NCBI RefSeq assembly: GCF_002855575.1
Contig: NZ_PKRQ01000001.1
Location: 62,001 to 126,000 of the forward strand
Direction: 5' to 3'
DNA: 64,000 nt
Source: Tabrizicola sp. TH137
Lineage (GTDB): Bacteria; Pseudomonadota; Alphaproteobacteria; Rhodobacterales; Rhodobacteraceae
The notes beneath the pieces were generated by a model. That model did no database searches. It worked only from the letters and a program-made list of their open reading frames with translations, and was not told where the DNA came from. Position numbers and translations under genes: made by a program. Below are positions 41,727-50,100 of the stretch, in pieces. The number at the start of each line of letters is the position of its first letter. The first letter of the stretch is position 1.

Positions 41727-42210
41727 GATAACCCCTGCGCAGCTGGGGCGTGATCCAAGCCTGGACCAGACGGTGCTGTCACGCCTGACCGCCCTGAAGG
41801 GGATGTCGGTCAAGGAACTGAAAGCAGAATGGGAAAAGCTCATCGGCACCTCGGCGCCGAACAACAGCCGGGTGTTTCTCGAACTGCGAATAGCTTATCG
41901 CCTGCAGGAACTGACCTACGGCGGCCCGGACCGTGACACGCGTCGCATGCTGGACTTGCTGGCCGACGAGGTCGAAGGCCATGCCCGGCGCAAGCATCAG
42001 ATCGCCGATCCCCGCAATCCCGTGGTGGGGACAAAGCTGCTGCGCGAATGGGATGGCAAGGAGCACACCGTGACCGTGCTGAACGACGGCTTCGCCTGGC
42101 GCGGTCGCAAATTCAAATCCCTCTCCGCCGTCGCCCGCGAAATCACTGGCACGCGCTGGAACGGGTACCGCTTCTTTGGCCTCCGCGAGCGCAAGCGGGA
42201 GGAAGCATGA
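41710..42210 (+). CDS. DUF2924-family protein
   Basis: 166 aa from ATG 41710, with a good ribosome site (GGAGGAATTC). Conserved DUF2924 blocks: LSRLTALKGMSVKELKAEWE, LRIAYRLQELTYGG, GTKLLREWDGKEHTVTVLND, and the C-terminal SAVAREITGTRWNGYRFFGL. Usually co-encoded with serine recombinases; probably an accessory DNA-binding factor. Confidence 0.8.
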   Translation: MKHHDKITPAQLGRDPSLDQTVLSRLTALKGMSVKELKAEWEKLIGTSAPNNSRVFLELRIAYRLQELTYGGPDRDTRRMLDLLADEVEGHARRKHQIADPRNPVVGTKLLREWDGKEHTVTVLNDGFAWRGRKFKSLSAVAREITGTRWNGYRFFGLRERKREEA

Positions 42211-43535
42211 TGCAGTTGGACAGTCGCCCGAACCGCCGCCTTCGCTGCGCCATCTACACCCGCAAGTCGAGCGAGGAAGGGCTCGACATGGAATTCAACA
42301 GCCTCGACGCCCAGCGAGAGGCTTGCGAGGCCTATATCGCCAGCCAGAAATCTGAGGGCTGGGTCGCCACGCGCGAACGCTATGACGATGGCGGGTTCTC
42401 GGGGGGCAATCTGGACCGGCCGGGTCTGAAGCAGTTGCTGACAGACATCGACGATGGGCTGATCGACGTCGTGGTGGTTTACAAGATCGACCGCCTGTCG
42501 CGCTCGCTGATGGATTTCTCCAAGCTGGTCGAGGTGTTCGACCGGAACGGCGTGACGTTCGTTTCGGTGACGCAGTCCTTCAACACGACCACCTCAATGG
42601 GGCGTCTGACACTGAACATCCTGCTGTCCTTCGCCCAGTTCGAGCGCGAGGTCATTGGCGAACGCATCCGCGACAAGGTGGCAGCCTCGCGCAAGCGGGG
42701 CATATGGATGGGGGGCTACGTGCCCCTTGGCTACGATGTCCAAGATCGCAAGCTGGTGGTGAACGAGGCCGAAGCTGCCAAAGTGCGGCGGATTTTCCAG
42801 CGGTTCATTGATCTGGGCTCGGCCACCGTGCTGGCACGCCAACTGCGTGGTGAGGGCTTCCACAACAAGCAGGGCACACTGATCGACAAGGGCTACCTTT
42901 ACCGGCTGCTGAACAACCGGGTGTATCGCGGCGAGGCCCTTCATAAGGGCAAGGCCTATCCCGGAGAGCATGACGCCATCATCGATGCGGACCTATGGGA
43001 TCGCGTGCATGCCATCCTGCAGGAAAGCCCCCGCAAGCGGGCCAACAACAGCCGCGCGCAGACGCCAGCGCTCTTGAAGGGGATGATCTTCAGCGAAAAT
43101 GGCGCCGCCATGACGCCGACCAGCACGAAGAAGGGAACCAAGCTCTACCGCTACTACGTGTCCATGGACGTGATCCGGAACCGCGAGACTGGCGCGGAGA
43201 CCGCGCCGATGCGGCTCGCTGCCGGAATGGTCGAGGACGCGGTCGTGACCGAAGTTCGGCGCATCCTCCAAACGCCGGAGGTCGTCACGCAGGTGTTGGC
43301 TGCTCTGAAACGCGACGGCGGCGGAGCATCTGAGGGGGATGCCATCGCTGCCCTGCACGAGTTCAATGCGCTCTGGTCGCAACTCTTCCCGGCCGAACAG
43401 TCCCGCATCATCCAGTTGCTGGTGCGGCGCGTTACGGTCACCACGGCCGGGCTCGAGGTCGACATTCGCCGCGAAGGCATTGCGGGCGTCGTCCGCGAGA
43501 TGGTCGCGCCCCGCAGGATGGAGGCTGCTGAATGA
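42207..43535 (+). CDS. Serine site-specific recombinase
   Basis: 442 aa. Resolvase N-terminal domain with CAIYTRKSSEEGL (catalytic Ser 21), YDDGGFSGGNLDRPGL, and VYKIDRLSRSLMDF; a recombinase domain (KRGIWMGGYVPLGY); then a zinc-ribbon-poor, coiled-coil-like C-terminus. Large serine recombinase size. Start overlaps the DUF2924 stop (ATGA). Integrates or excises the prophage or its island; att sites are not proven. Confidence 0.85.
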   Translation: MMQLDSRPNRRLRCAIYTRKSSEEGLDMEFNSLDAQREACEAYIASQKSEGWVATRERYDDGGFSGGNLDRPGLKQLLTDIDDGLIDVVVVYKIDRLSRSLMDFSKLVEVFDRNGVTFVSVTQSFNTTTSMGRLTLNILLSFAQFEREVIGERIRDKVAASRKRGIWMGGYVPLGYDVQDRKLVVNEAEAAKVRRIFQRFIDLGSATVLARQLRGEGFHNKQGTLIDKGYLYRLLNNRVYRGEALHKGKAYPGEHDAIIDADLWDRVHAILQESPRKRANNSRAQTPALLKGMIFSENGAAMTPTSTKKGTKLYRYYVSMDVIRNRETGAETAPMRLAAGMVEDAVVTEVRRILQTPEVVTQVLAALKRDGGGASEGDAIAALHEFNALWSQLFPAEQSRIIQLLVRRVTVTTAGLEVDIRREGIAGVVREMVAPRRMEAAE

Positions 43536-44050
43536 CCAAGCCGGACGATACGATCCGCGTGCTGATCCCGTTGAAAGTGCGCAAGAAGAACGGGCGGCCG
43601 AAGATCCTGCCGCCCGCCAACTACCGGCCCAGCGAGAATCAAGCGCAGGAACCGCACATCCTGCGTGCCATCGGCCGCGCATGGGGGTGGCGACGGCGCA
43701 TGGATGCCGGTGAGTTCGCCACCATTCAGGAACTGGCCGAGGCCGTGGGGTTGGCCGAGCGGCATGTCAGCCGCCAACTGCGGTTGGCCTATCTGGCACC
43801 GGAGGTGCTGAAGCGGCTGACCTGCGGGCGAGAGGCGTCGGCGGTCAGCCTCTATGATTTGTGTTTTCTAACGGGGGAGGCTTGGGAGGAGCAGGTGGGA
43901 CGAGCGGTCGGAGGAGAACCAGCAGCAGGCCAGAACGACGTGATCGCGCGAGAGCCGACAGTCAGTAGGTTCCCAGGATCAAAGCGCTGTAAACCTATCG
44001 AACTGGCTTGCCACGAGCCCAAATTTCCCCTTGGATTACGGTTAAGGTGA
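43532..44050 (+). CDS. ParB-like HTH protein downstream of the recombinase
   Basis: 172 aa. TIRVLIPLKVRKKNGRPKIL at the N-terminus, then an HTH segment QELAEAVGLAERHVSRQLRL at residues about 69-88. Coupled to the recombinase gene (ATGA). After about residue 115 the sequence (LYDLCFLTGEAWEEQVGRAV) becomes unlike the rest and spans the 10-base repeat at 43859, so the C-terminus may be a fusion with flanking DNA. Confidence 0.5.
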   Translation: MTKPDDTIRVLIPLKVRKKNGRPKILPPANYRPSENQAQEPHILRAIGRAWGWRRRMDAGEFATIQELAEAVGLAERHVSRQLRLAYLAPEVLKRLTCGREASAVSLYDLCFLTGEAWEEQVGRAVGGEPAAGQNDVIAREPTVSRFPGSKRCKPIELACHEPKFPLGLRLR

Positions 44051-44073
44051 TCTGAATTTTGCGCGGTGGGAAA

Positions 44074-44601
44074 ATGATAGGCAGTTCTGTTAGTCCAGCA
44101 CGACCTGTTCGACGCAACGTATTCGTCAGCTATCATCACGGCGGCGACCAAGCCTACTATGACAGCCTTTCGACAAACATGCATGACCGCTTGCAATTGC
44201 TCACCGACAACTCGCTCGAGCGGCGCATCGACAGCAGCAATCATCTCTACATCATGCGGCGAATACGGGAGCATAATCTTCACGGCAGTTCTTGCACCAT
44301 AGTTCTCTGCGGCGCGAACACGTGGCGACGGAAATATGTTGACTGGGAGATTGATGCTTCCTTGACCCAGGAGATGGGACTGGTCGGAGTTTGGATTCCT
44401 ACGCTGCCCTTATTGCCAAACAACGGCACCCAAAAGCCCGCTCGGTTGCAGGATAACATTGATAGCGGCTATGCCGTCTGGATCTCTTGGAACGATATCA
44501 CAGCGAATGCAAATGTTCTAACTGACGCGATTGAGCGAGCGAACGGTGCGTCGAAACGGCTGATCAACAATTCACGCCCTCAACAAGGCCGCAATCTATG
44601 A
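44074..44601 (+). CDS. TIR-like (ThsB/DUF1863) protein
   Basis: 175 aa from ATG 44074 after GGTGGG. RNVFVSYHHGGDQAYYDSL is the MTH538/DUF1863 TIR-like start; VLCGANTWRRKYVDWEIDAS carries the candidate catalytic Glu 92, and PTLPLLPNN follows. This is the ThsB-type TIR that in Thoeris systems makes a cyclic ADP-ribose signal on infection. First gene of a coupled three-gene operon; the next gene overlaps the stop by 4 bases. Lower GC than flanking DNA. Thoeris-like role inferred. Confidence 0.75.
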   Translation: MIGSSVSPARPVRRNVFVSYHHGGDQAYYDSLSTNMHDRLQLLTDNSLERRIDSSNHLYIMRRIREHNLHGSSCTIVLCGANTWRRKYVDWEIDASLTQEMGLVGVWIPTLPLLPNNGTQKPARLQDNIDSGYAVWISWNDITANANVLTDAIERANGASKRLINNSRPQQGRNL

Positions 44602-45779
44602 GCTCGGCTTCAGATCCAACCCATCGCACCCAAACCCTCGACCTACTTCGGATCCACGTCATCTGGGCGCATGGATCGGCAGAAGGCGCGCGCAGCGCTG
44701 AATTGTTATCAAAGCATTTCGACGGAATTGGTATGGAGCGGGACGGCGTCGCCTACAGAGTGCCTGTACGATTTGCCAGCGCGCCTTGGGATTATGAATC
44801 GCCCCTTCCTGCCGAAATCGATCTCAGTCGCGCTGTCCACAACGCGATTATCCTGCTGCACGACGACGTCATGCAGGATGATGTTGATGCTTGGGATGAT
44901 TTCATTCAACGAACAAGAAAGGCCATTTCCCAACGCGGCAATAGGGATTTCTTGATCCCGTTTGGTAGCCCATCCGGCGATCCGGCCCTGCCAACTGACG
45001 CAGCGGCGAACATTCAGTACACATACAGGAAGGCTTGGACGCGGGCAGGAATGTCAGCCAGTGCTCGAGACAGCCGATTGCTTTTGCACACGCTGTACCA
45101 GATTCGGCGCCAGCTGGCACTACTTGGTGGCGGGGATGGGCATGAGAAGATCTTTGTCAGTCATGCGAAGGCCGATGGAGACACAACGGCCTCAGCGATC
45201 GTAGCTTTTGTGAACGATAAAGGTCAGGACGTCTCGCTGCATACCTTCTACGATGCCAAGGAGCTCAATCCAGGCGAAGACTTCAGCGAGCGCTTCGCGG
45301 AGGAGATCGCGGCCGGAACTCTGCTCGCCATAGTCTCCGACGCCTATGACTCTCGACCGTGGTGTGTCTTCGAACTTACGACAGCAAAACGCAAGCGACG
45401 CCCAATTGTACTCGCGGACGTCGGTCAGCGACGAACCAGTCGCACATATCCTTATGGTGCAAATCTTCCGAAGGTCAGGATTTTTCCGAAGGCCGGAGAA
45501 ACGAATTGGATTGAGCCGCTGCTGGTAGAGGCGCTGTCAGAAGGGCTGCGCTGCGATCTATTTGAACGCCAAGCGGCGCGCGTCGTTGGCAATCCGGCTG
45601 ATGTGCTAATGCTGCCGAGGCCGCCGGAACTCTTCGACGTGATCGATGCCGAGAATTTGCCATCACTTATCGTTTATCCCGACCCTCCTCTCAGTGCGAT
45701 CGAGGAAGGATTGTTGTGTAAGGCGCTCGCCGTAATATCGCCAACAACACGGTTGTCGACGCTTGGAGAGCTATCGTGA
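44598..45779 (+). CDS. Tandem TIR-domain protein
   Basis: 393 aa. N-terminal TIR-like domain (IHVIWAHGSAEGARSAELLS, AVHNAIILLHDDVMQDDVDA, residues about 18-125) without an obvious catalytic Glu; C-terminal TIR (KIFVSHAKADGD at 184-195, WCVFEL with catalytic-type Glu 259). A C-terminal tail follows (residues 290-393). In this position, with no ThsA, it could be the NAD-depleting effector or a second signal maker. The stop overlaps the SLOG gene start in GTGA form. Confidence 0.7.
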   Translation: MSSASDPTHRTQTLDLLRIHVIWAHGSAEGARSAELLSKHFDGIGMERDGVAYRVPVRFASAPWDYESPLPAEIDLSRAVHNAIILLHDDVMQDDVDAWDDFIQRTRKAISQRGNRDFLIPFGSPSGDPALPTDAAANIQYTYRKAWTRAGMSASARDSRLLLHTLYQIRRQLALLGGGDGHEKIFVSHAKADGDTTASAIVAFVNDKGQDVSLHTFYDAKELNPGEDFSERFAEEIAAGTLLAIVSDAYDSRPWCVFELTTAKRKRRPIVLADVGQRRTSRTYPYGANLPKVRIFPKAGETNWIEPLLVEALSEGLRCDLFERQAARVVGNPADVLMLPRPPELFDVIDAENLPSLIVYPDPPLSAIEEGLLCKALAVISPTTRLSTLGELS

Positions 45780-46657
45780 CCGCACTCTTGGGTAAGTTAG
45801 TGGCTTTGTCAGTCAGCGACGCCCCCGATCGAGCCCGGCTCGGTTTGCCGGCGCGTGAGGTTGATCGGGCGCTTTTCTCGATATGCACGGTGATAGTCCG
45901 ATCCGGCGCGAAGATTGTTTACGGCGGCAATCTGGATCCAAACGGGCTGACTTTCAGCATGTTCAGGCATCTTGCCGGCGCTTATGTGGCAGCCAAAGAA
46001 GTGCCCTTTGTACATATCATCCCTGAGCCGGTTTTTCGAAAGGCGCCGTTTGACGCGCTTGTTCACGCGTTGCGTGAAGGTGCGTCGGTTGTGAAAACGC
46101 ATGCTCATATCGATCGTGACCTCGTTCCATTGCGAGCTGTAGAGGATGGTTTACGAATTGGAACGGGCGCTTCAGGCATAAGATTGCGAAGTGATGGCGA
46201 ATTCAGAAGCTGGCTTGACGCCAAACCGGAGCTCAATACCGCTTCAGCATTTTCAGCAGCCAGAGAAGCGATAACGCGCCTTTCGGATGCCCGTGTTGTG
46301 CTCGGCGGAAAGATGGGACTACTTAATGATCCCCGAGACGCGTATGAGGGCGCTAAGCCGGGCATTGTGGAGGAGGCGCTCCTTTCGCTGGCGGCTCACC
46401 TGCCTTGTGTACCCTTGGGCGCGTTTGGCGGTGCGGCTCGGGATGTTGCCATTGCTCTGGGATTGCTCGACCCTGCAAAACGCGTACCGCGAGGTGAACA
46501 GGCGCCGACCTACGCATCGTCGCTTGCTTTGTTAGTTGCCTATCGCGACAAAATTCCCGTCGAGCTCCAGCCCGCATTGGCGTCGCTCGCGGATGATGAT
46601 CGCGGTGAGCCCATGGCGTATGACATTGCTGTTCTATTGGAGCAATGGCTGGCTTAG
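45776..46657 (+). CDS. SLOG-domain protein
   Basis: 293 aa from GTG 45776. Two halves with Rossmann-like features: LVALSVSDAPDRARLGLP plus IVYGGNLDPNGLTF (residues 8-60), and VVLGGKMG (174-181), PGIVEEALLSL (195-205), LGAFGGAARDVA (214-225), matching the SLOG hallmark GG...G..EEA...GGfGG. SLOG domains bind nucleotide-derived ligands. Here it probably senses or shapes the signal from the TIR proteins. Not the STALD-ThsA architecture; no Sir2 domain is present. Confidence 0.65.
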   Translation: MTALLGKLVALSVSDAPDRARLGLPAREVDRALFSICTVIVRSGAKIVYGGNLDPNGLTFSMFRHLAGAYVAAKEVPFVHIIPEPVFRKAPFDALVHALREGASVVKTHAHIDRDLVPLRAVEDGLRIGTGASGIRLRSDGEFRSWLDAKPELNTASAFSAAREAITRLSDARVVLGGKMGLLNDPRDAYEGAKPGIVEEALLSLAAHLPCVPLGAFGGAARDVAIALGLLDPAKRVPRGEQAPTYASSLALLVAYRDKIPVELQPALASLADDDRGEPMAYDIAVLLEQWLA

Positions 46658-47102
46658 AACCACAGTTCTTGTTCGGCGGCGGCGTGACCTTAGTTCAGAC
46701 CGCTTCGTGCTTGCATCTGCAGAACGTTCGGGGGCGATGTGCTCAGTATTCTGTTCGGATATTCGCCTTGTCGCCGCTTGCGGGTCCGGCAGCTTTATTG
46801 AGCAGCTCAGCTGGATTCGACATCGGCAACGTCTGCATCAAGCTTACGGGATAGCTTCGCGGGGAACCTCACAACCACGCCGCTTTCGGTTGTCTCTGTT
46901 CTCACCGAGAGCAGACGAACCCGCTTCAACTGCGGCGCTGCTCAATTTCACCAACATGCTGAAAATGCGTGACTTTTTGAATGCGTCTCGATCCTGGTGA
47001 AGGGCGGATGGAAAGAGACGCGGGGCATTCAGAGACCGATTTCGGCGGAAACGTCAGTCTCCGAAAGTCGGATGGCCCCGCTAAACCCCTTTGAAACAAA
47101 AA
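46658..47102. other. No supported gene (445 bases) between the TIR/SLOG operon and the tRNA
   Basis: Only short overlapping frames without conserved features are present. Composition is mixed, lower in GC than the chromosome on the right. It is the probable transition from island to host backbone. An att site or a decayed gene could be here, but I see no repeat that matches the window's other end. Confidence 0.5.
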
Positions 47103-47124
47103 GAAAAAAGGCCCCGTCAGGGAC
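47103..47124 (-). terminator. Terminator of tRNA-Ser gene
   Basis: On the minus strand GGTCCC-TGAC-GGGGCC is followed by TTTTTT, a compact intrinsic terminator 25 bases downstream of the tRNA. Confidence 0.75.
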
Positions 47125-47149
47125 CTCATCTCGGGTTCGCGGTGTGCAA

Positions 47150-47240
47150 GTGGCGGAGTGGAAGGGATTCGAACCCTCGAGACGGTTTCCCGCCTGCACC
47201 CTTAGCAGGGGTGTGCCTTCGACCACTCGGCCACCACTCC
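47150..47240 (-). tRNA. tRNA-Ser (anticodon GCU)
   Basis: Reads GGAGTGG...CCACTCC-G-CCA on the minus strand, with a long variable arm, TTCGAATC T-loop region and anticodon GCT in CTGCTAA. The CCA end is encoded. The 7-base acceptor stem pairs perfectly. It marks the start of host backbone, although serine recombinases do not usually use tRNA genes. Confidence 0.9.
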
Positions 47241-47316
47241 GCCGACCCGTTTAGCGATGGCCGATGGGCGGGGCAAGCGGAAAGCAGGGGAAAACCTGCG
47301 ACCGGGCGCGGCGGCC

Positions 47317-48414
47317 TCAGCCGTTGAACAGGAAATGCAGGACGTCGCCGTCCTTCACTTCATAAGTCTTGCCCTCGACACGGAACTTGCCCGCCTCCTT
47401 CGCCCCCGCCTCGCCGTTTCCGGCGATGTAATCGTCATAGGCGATGGTCTCGGCCCGGATGAACCCCTTCTCGAAATCGCCATGGATCACGCCTGCCGCC
47501 TGCGGGGCCAGCGTGCCCTTGGGGATCGTCCAGGCCCGCGCCTCCTTCGGTCCCACGGTGAAATAGGTCTGCAAGCCCAGCAATTCATAGCCCGCCCGGA
47601 TCAGACGATCCAACCCCGCCTCCGCCAGCCCCATCTCCTCCAGGAACATCGCCGCCTCATCCTCGGGCAGTTGCGCCAGTTCCTCCTCGATCCGGGCCGA
47701 GATCACCACCGTCGCCGCCCCCTGCGCCCGCGCCATCGCGGCCACGCGGTCCGACTGGCTGTTCCCGGTCGCGGCCTTCGCCTCCTCCACATTGCAGACG
47801 TAAAGCACGGGCTTCGCCGTCAGCAATTGCAACAGACGCCAGGCCCGCCGGTCATCCTCGGCCACCGCGACGGTCCGCGCGGGTTTCCCCGCCTCCAGCG
47901 CCACCTGCGCCTGCGCCAGCAGACGGTCCTGATCCGCCGCCTCCTTGTCATTGCCCTTCAGCTTGCGCGCCAGGTTCGCCCGCCGCCGCTCGATCGACTC
48001 AAGGTCCGCCAGCATCAGCTCCGTCTCGATGGTCTCGGCATCGGCGACCGGGTCGATGCGCCCCTCGACATGGGTGATGTCGCCATCCTCGAAACAGCGC
48101 AGCACATGGGCGATGGCATCGCATTCCCGGATATTGGCCAGGAACTGGTTCCCCAGGCCTTCCCCCTTCGACGCGCCCCGCACCAGCCCCGCGATATCGA
48201 CAAAGGTCATCCGCGTGGGAATGATCTGCTTCGAGGCCGCAATCGCCGCCAGCTTCTCCAGCCGCGCATCCGGCACCGCCACCTCGCCCACATTGGGCTC
48301 GATCGTGCAGAAGGGGAAATTGGCCGCCTGCGCCGCCGCCGTCCGCGTCAGCGCGTTGAACAGGGTCGATTTGCCGACATTCGGCAGACCCACGATCCCC
48401 ATCTTGAAGCCCAT
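47317..48414 (-). CDS. ychF: Redox-regulated ATPase YchF
   Basis: 365 aa, full length for YchF/OLA1. G1 loop [12 protein letters not shown] at residues 8-19, DxxG-type [10 protein letters not shown], and the NVEE segment in place of NKxD, which gives the family ATP specificity. A coiled-coil insertion and C-terminal TGS domain ([19 protein letters not shown]) follow. Ribosome-associated translation and stress factor. Transcribed toward the tRNA. Confidence 0.95.
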   Translation of the reverse strand: MGFKMGIVGLPNVGKSTLFNALTRTAAAQAANFPFCTIEPNVGEVAVPDARLEKLAAIAASKQIIPTRMTFVDIAGLVRGASKGEGLGNQFLANIRECDAIAHVLRCFEDGDITHVEGRIDPVADAETIETELMLADLESIERRRANLARKLKGNDKEAADQDRLLAQAQVALEAGKPARTVAVAEDDRRAWRLLQLLTAKPVLYVCNVEEAKAATGNSQSDRVAAMARAQGAATVVISARIEEELAQLPEDEAAMFLEEMGLAEAGLDRLIRAGYELLGLQTYFTVGPKEARAWTIPKGTLAPQAAGVIHGDFEKGFIRAETIAYDDYIAGNGEAGAKEAGKFRVEGKTYEVKDGDVLHFLFNG

Positions 48415-48516
48415 CGCCCGCTCTCCTTGCCCGACCCTTCGCCTGTCGCGCCGCTTCTAGTTTGCCACCCCGGCCATAGCAAGTTCCCGGTCGCTCCACC
48501 CTGCCCTGAACCGCTG

Positions 48517-48569
48517 CTTCATCTTGGGGAAAATACTCCACGGGGGTCCGGGGGTGTGAAACCCCCGGT
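48517..48569 (+). repeat. Intergenic repeat element, copy 1
   Basis: CTTCATCTTGGGGAAAATACTC followed by GGGGG-rich and hairpin-forming sequence (GGGGGTGTGAAACCCCC). Same family as the copies at 51284, 55302 and 59968. Lies between divergent ychF and trpA. Confidence 0.6.
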
Positions 48570-48661
48570 CCCACCGCCCCAGGCCCGGCCCCTCCGCCCA
48601 TTGATCTTTCCCCCCGCCTCCTGCAAAACCGCCCGCAGACCACAGGGACGGGGCCAGCCAG

Positions 48662-49453
48662 ATGACCAGAATCGACGCCACCTTCGCGCGGCTCAAGGCC
48701 GAAGGGAAAAAGGCCTTCGTCAGCTACATCATGGGCGGCGACCCGGATGCCGCCACGTCGCTGGCCGTGATGCAGGGCCTGCCCGCCGCGGGTGTGGACA
48801 TCATCGAACTGGGGATGCCCTTCACCGATCCCATGGCCGACGGCCCGACGATCCAGCTTGCCGGTCAGCGCGCGCTCGACAAGGGCATGACGATGGACGC
48901 CGTCCTCGACATGGTCCGCGCCTTCCGCAAGGGCGACCAGACCACGCCCATCGTGCTGATGGGCTATTACAACCCGATCTATTCCCGCGGCGTGGACCGC
49001 TTCCTGTCCGAGGCGAAAGAGGCCGGCATCGACGGCCTCATCGTCGTGGACCTGCCCCCCGAAGAGGATGACGAGCTGTGCATCCCCGCCCAGAAGGCCG
49101 GGATCAACTTCATCCGCCTCGCCACCCCCACGACCGATGCGAAGCGCCTGCCCAAGGTGCTGCAAAACACCTCGGGCTTCGTCTATTACGTCTCCATCAC
49201 CGGCATCACCGGCGCGGCGGCGGCACAGGCCACCGATGTCGCTCCCGAAGTCGCGCGCATCAAGGCCTCGACCGACCTGCCCGTGATCGTGGGCTTCGGC
49301 ATCAGCACGCCCGAAGCCGCCCGCGCCATCGCCTCGGTCGCCGATGGCTGCGTCGTCGGCTCGGCCATCGTCAAGGATATCGGCGCGGGCACCCCCGTCG
49401 CGCAGGTCCTCGCCAATGTCGCGGCCCTGGCGGCCGGGGCCCATTCCGCCTGA
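48662..49453 (+). CDS. trpA: Tryptophan synthase alpha chain
   Basis: 263 aa. Catalytic Glu 49 (DIIELGMPF) and Asp 60 (FTDPMADGP), phosphate-binding VGFGIST and GSAIVK segments. Splits indole-glycerol phosphate to indole and glyceraldehyde 3-phosphate, with TrpB as partner; trpB is not in this window, so the trp genes are split. Start ATG 48662. Confidence 0.95.
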   Translation: MTRIDATFARLKAEGKKAFVSYIMGGDPDAATSLAVMQGLPAAGVDIIELGMPFTDPMADGPTIQLAGQRALDKGMTMDAVLDMVRAFRKGDQTTPIVLMGYYNPIYSRGVDRFLSEAKEAGIDGLIVVDLPPEEDDELCIPAQKAGINFIRLATPTTDAKRLPKVLQNTSGFVYYVSITGITGAAAAQATDVAPEVARIKASTDLPVIVGFGISTPEAARAIASVADGCVVGSAIVKDIGAGTPVAQVLANVAALAAGAHSA

Positions 49454-49496
49454 TACCGCCGCTGCGCCGTAGGGCGGGGGTCTCCCCGCCCCCCGC

Positions 49497-49955
49497 TCAG
49501 GCCGCTTCCGGAAACCGCCGCTGATCCTCCAGCCGCTCGGCCAGCGAGGCGAGGTCCACCGCCAGCGACTGCACCGCCTCGATCGGGGCCAGCCCCGCGA
49601 TGCGCGCCATGTCCCGCTCCACCGCCGTCACGCCGGTCATCGCGAGCGTCCGCCCCTTCGGCGTCAGCCACAGGCATTTCGACCGCCCGTCGCGCGGATT
49701 GGGCTCCAGCCGCACCAGGCCCCGCGCCTCCAGCACCGCCAATGTATGCGACATGCTGGTCTTGGGCCAGCCGAAGGCCGATGCGATGGCGCGCGGCGTC
49801 TGCCCCTCGCCCAGCCGGATCAGCCGCTCCAGCACCGCGAATTGCGCCGCGGTCAGCCCCTTGGGCAGCCGCGCCTCCACAAGCCGCTGCGCGGTATGAT
49901 GCGCCGCCGATATGGCGGCGAGCAGGGTCAGAACGGGGGTCAGGGTCTCGGTCAC
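49497..49955 (-). CDS. MarR-family transcriptional regulator
   Basis: 152 aa from GTG 49955 with an AGGAGG site. Winged HTH: RLGEGQTPRAIASAFGWPKT, SMSHTLAVLEARGLVRLEPN, wing PRDGRSKCLWLT. Divergent from the lldD-type gene, so it may regulate it. Ligand unknown. Confidence 0.85.
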   Translation of the reverse strand: MTETLTPVLTLLAAISAAHHTAQRLVEARLPKGLTAAQFAVLERLIRLGEGQTPRAIASAFGWPKTSMSHTLAVLEARGLVRLEPNPRDGRSKCLWLTPKGRTLAMTGVTAVERDMARIAGLAPIEAVQSLAVDLASLAERLEDQRRFPEAA

Positions 49956-50005
49956 GGGCGGGCCTCCTTGCCTATGCCCCTGCCGCAGCAAATCCCGTGC
50001 CAGAG

Positions 50006-50088
50006 TCGCACCACAAGGTGCGACCCCGCACCAGCTGCGCCCCGCCCTTGCCGCAATGCCCCGGAATTGGTAAGCAAAGGTAACCAAT
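50006..50088. promoter_or_regulatory. Two inverted repeats between MarR and lldD-type genes
   Basis: TCGCACC-ACAA-GGTGCGA (50006-50023) and ATTGGT-N11-ACCAAT (50066-50088), the latter just before the start of the lldD-type gene. The first is a plausible MarR operator. The second resembles the ATTGGT/ACCAAT half sites of GntR-type lactate or pyruvate regulators, with a longer spacer. Confidence 0.5.
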
Positions 50089-50100
50089 CGGAAAGCGCCC

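Larger units (their letters stand above)
41419..43868 (+). repeat. Direct repeat flanking the recombinase module
   Basis: TTGTGTTTTC occurs at 41419-41428 (followed by CTAA) and 43859-43868 (followed by TAAC), one on each side of the small ORF, DUF2924, recombinase and ParB-like gene block. A 10-base AT-rich direct repeat in GC-rich DNA could be an att core or a chance match. Confidence 0.3.

Noticed and set aside
46536-47000. Plus-strand frame of 154 codons after the SLOG gene
   Set aside because: It overlaps the SLOG gene in another frame, is Ser/Arg-rich, and has no ribosome site or conserved segment.
47150-47240. tRNA-Ser as prophage attachment site
   Set aside because: No second copy of the tRNA 3' end is seen in the window, and the recombinase is of the serine type, which rarely uses tRNA genes.
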